Source: Pseudomonas fortuita (GTDB taxonomy: Bacteria > Pseudomonadota > Gammaproteobacteria > Pseudomonadales > Pseudomonadaceae). Taken from it: a stretch of 64,000 bases of DNA. Position 1 is the first letter of the stretch. The number at the start of each line of letters is the position of its first letter. The stretch covers positions 2,397,501 to 2,461,500 of the forward strand of contig NZ_CP114035.2 in assembly GCF_026898135.2 (NCBI RefSeq). The letters run 5' to 3'. This document shows positions 62,835-64,000 of this stretch, piece after piece. Under the pieces are notes generated by a model. That model was not told where the DNA came from and did no database searches. It saw nothing but the letters and a program-made list of their open reading frames with translations. Position numbers and translations under genes: made by a program.

Positions 62835-62853
62835 GGGGCCGCAGGGCGGCCCC
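62835..62853. terminator. Hairpin after the HAD-like gene
   Basis: GGGGCCG-N5-CGGCCCC is a perfect 7-bp GC stem 22 bp after the stop codon. No T-run follows. It may end the pst-fic-HAD transcript. Confidence 0.45.
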
Positions 62854-63060
62854 AGTTCGTACAGATGTACTGATACCCGCCTGCTATTCATGCGTACACC
62901 CTAAGTCTTGCCTCCTGGCCAGACCTGGTACCGCGACCAAATCATCACGCCGCATTCGCCAGCCCAAGGCCGCTACCCGCTCGCCCGAAAGCAGCGTATC
63001 TGGCCATTTGGCCACTTCCGATAATCGCCTCCGACATCCTGTCCCCGTTTGGAGCGCGCC

Positions 63061-64000
63061 ATGCACAACAACAATAAGCACCTGCCGCCTCGTTTCCTCG
63101 CAGCCGCCATCGCCAGCTTTTCTGCCCTGGGCCTGAGCGGCGTCGCCGAGGCCGAGATCATGCTGTACGACAAGGACCAGACAACGTTTTCCACCGACGG
63201 TTACATCAATGCTTTCTACGTCAACAGCAAGGTCGACCGTGAGGGCGAACAGTTCGACCGCCGCCAGTCGCGGGTGAAAATGGGCTTCTTGCCTAACTAC
63301 CTGGGCTTCAACATGGGCAAGCAGGTGGATGACCTGAAGCTCGGCGCGCGTGCCTCGTTCTGGGTAACCATCAACGACAGTGAAACCAACGGCACCGACA
63401 CCGCCATCGACGTGCGGCAGTTCTACGGCACCGTGGCCAACCCCGCGTGGGGCGAGGTGTTGATCGGCAAGGACTTCGGGCTGTTTGCCCGCTCCAACAT
63501 CCTGCTGGACGAGCTGCTGGCAGGGTATGGCCAGGTCAGCGACACGCTGGGGCTGGTGGACGGCGGCGGGGTGTCGTTCGGCAACATCGGCAGTGGTTAC
63601 CCGTACCCGTTCCCCACCTCGCAGATCACCTACCGCACCCCGGTGATGGACGGCCTGCGAGTAGCAGTGGGCATCATGGACCCGGTAGACACCAACGACA
63701 GCAGCCCGACCGGCAAGGCCTACCAGGAAAACCCGCGCACCGAAAGCGAGATCACCTACCAGTTCGACCTGGGCGGGGCGCAGATCTACAGCTGGGTCAA
63801 CGGCAGCTACCAGACCTCGGACAACACCGATTCGACGGTGAAGTCCGTCACCTCCAAAGGTGTCGGCTATGGCGTGCAGGCCAAGATGGGGGGCTGGTCG
63901 CTGACCGGCTCGGGGTTCCAGGCAAAGGGTATCAACCCGTTCTTCACCAACAACGCTGGCGAACCGGTGTTGCGCAATGTCGACAGTGACGGCTACCTGC
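63061..64000 (+). CDS. Outer-membrane porin (partial)
   Basis: The frame opens at ATG 63061 and is still open at the right edge after 313 codons. A signal peptide (RFLAAAIASFSALGLSGVAEA) precedes a Gram-negative porin pattern: FSTDGYINAFYVNSKVDREG, RRQSRVKMGFLPNYLGFNMG, VDVRQFYGTV-like DVRQFYGTVANPAWGEVLIG, SQITYRTPVMDGLRVAVGIM and alternating amphipathic strands. The C-terminal aromatic end is outside the window. It is separated from the pst genes by 248 bp, so it may have its own promoter. Confidence 0.88.
   Translation, partial: MHNNNKHLPPRFLAAAIASFSALGLSGVAEAEIMLYDKDQTTFSTDGYINAFYVNSKVDREGEQFDRRQSRVKMGFLPNYLGFNMGKQVDDLKLGARASFWVTINDSETNGTDTAIDVRQFYGTVANPAWGEVLIGKDFGLFARSNILLDELLAGYGQVSDTLGLVDGGGVSFGNIGSGYPYPFPTSQITYRTPVMDGLRVAVGIMDPVDTNDSSPTGKAYQENPRTESEITYQFDLGGAQIYSWVNGSYQTSDNTDSTVKSVTSKGVGYGVQAKMGGWSLTGSGFQAKGINPFFTNNAGEPVLRNVDSDGYL

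Noticed and set aside
63447..63989. 180-codon open frame at the right edge
   Set aside because: Out of frame with the porin that starts at 63061 and has a signal peptide and porin strands.
1..64000. tRNA, rRNA, CRISPR, prophage or IS elements
   Set aside because: None was found on reading both strands; the only repeats are REP-type units and one coding tandem repeat.

Overview
The window reads as chromosomal DNA of a GC-rich pseudomonad, most like the Pseudomonas putida group. This rests on gene content and order (a pstSCAB set with two small genes behind it and then a porin, a group-2-type T6SS block, a FecI/FecR/receptor trio, a giant cyclic glucan synthase), on the Pseudomonas-type REP elements with GTGGGAGC ends, and on the protein sequences. 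No database was searched, so the species call is inference. No rRNA, tRNA, CRISPR array, IS element, phage or origin was seen.

Layout. 1-8.3 kb: part of a type VI secretion locus, with tssB-tssC-tssE leftward and tagO-tssA-tssM rightward from a shared 327-bp control region. 8.3-13.8 kb: a leftward four-gene catabolic-looking operon (AroE-like dehydrogenase, two paralogous FAD dehydrogenases, one NIPSNAP protein) with a divergent IclR regulator and a clear palindromic operator. 14-19.2 kb: an ABC exporter, a candidate 33-codon small gene, a DapA-like aldolase, a YdeI-like protein, an AraC regulator and a cupin. 19.4-23.4 kb: iron-starvation sigma factor, anti-sigma factor and TonB receptor behind a Fur-box-like site. 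23.6-33.1 kb: a Crp/Fnr regulator and a 2885-residue cyclic beta-1,2-glucan synthase. 33.3-37 kb: a GNAT enzyme, an unusual 2Fe-2S/flavin reductase fused to an M24 metallopeptidase domain, and a divergent MocR-type regulator. 37-41.3 kb: a DUF1835 protein, a secreted alpha/beta hydrolase and a chemoreceptor. 41.3-45.2 kb: the Mg2+ P-type ATPase mgtA behind a 765-bp structured leader with two small ORFs, followed by a SLOG/DUF2493 gene. 45.2-50.6 kb: an MFS efflux pump with TetR regulator, a GNAT enzyme, a tandem universal stress protein, azlCD and a truncated Lrp regulator. 50.7-56.6 kb: LysR, iron-type alcohol dehydrogenase and MFS permease, then a 2-keto-4-pentenoate hydratase-like enzyme, an XRE regulator and a small membrane protein. 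56.7-64 kb: two small genes, then a Pho-box-driven pstSCAB set lacking phoU but followed by a Fic-like gene and a HAD-like gene, and finally the start of a porin.

The strongest leads are the mgtA leader (an RBS-sequestering hairpin, two short ORFs and competing stems), the reductase-M24 fusion, the degenerate Fic plus HAD pair downstream of pstSCAB, the promoter-small ORF-hairpin unit near 16 kb, the Lrp gene that has lost its DNA-binding half, and the AroE/FAD/NIPSNAP operon of unknown substrate.
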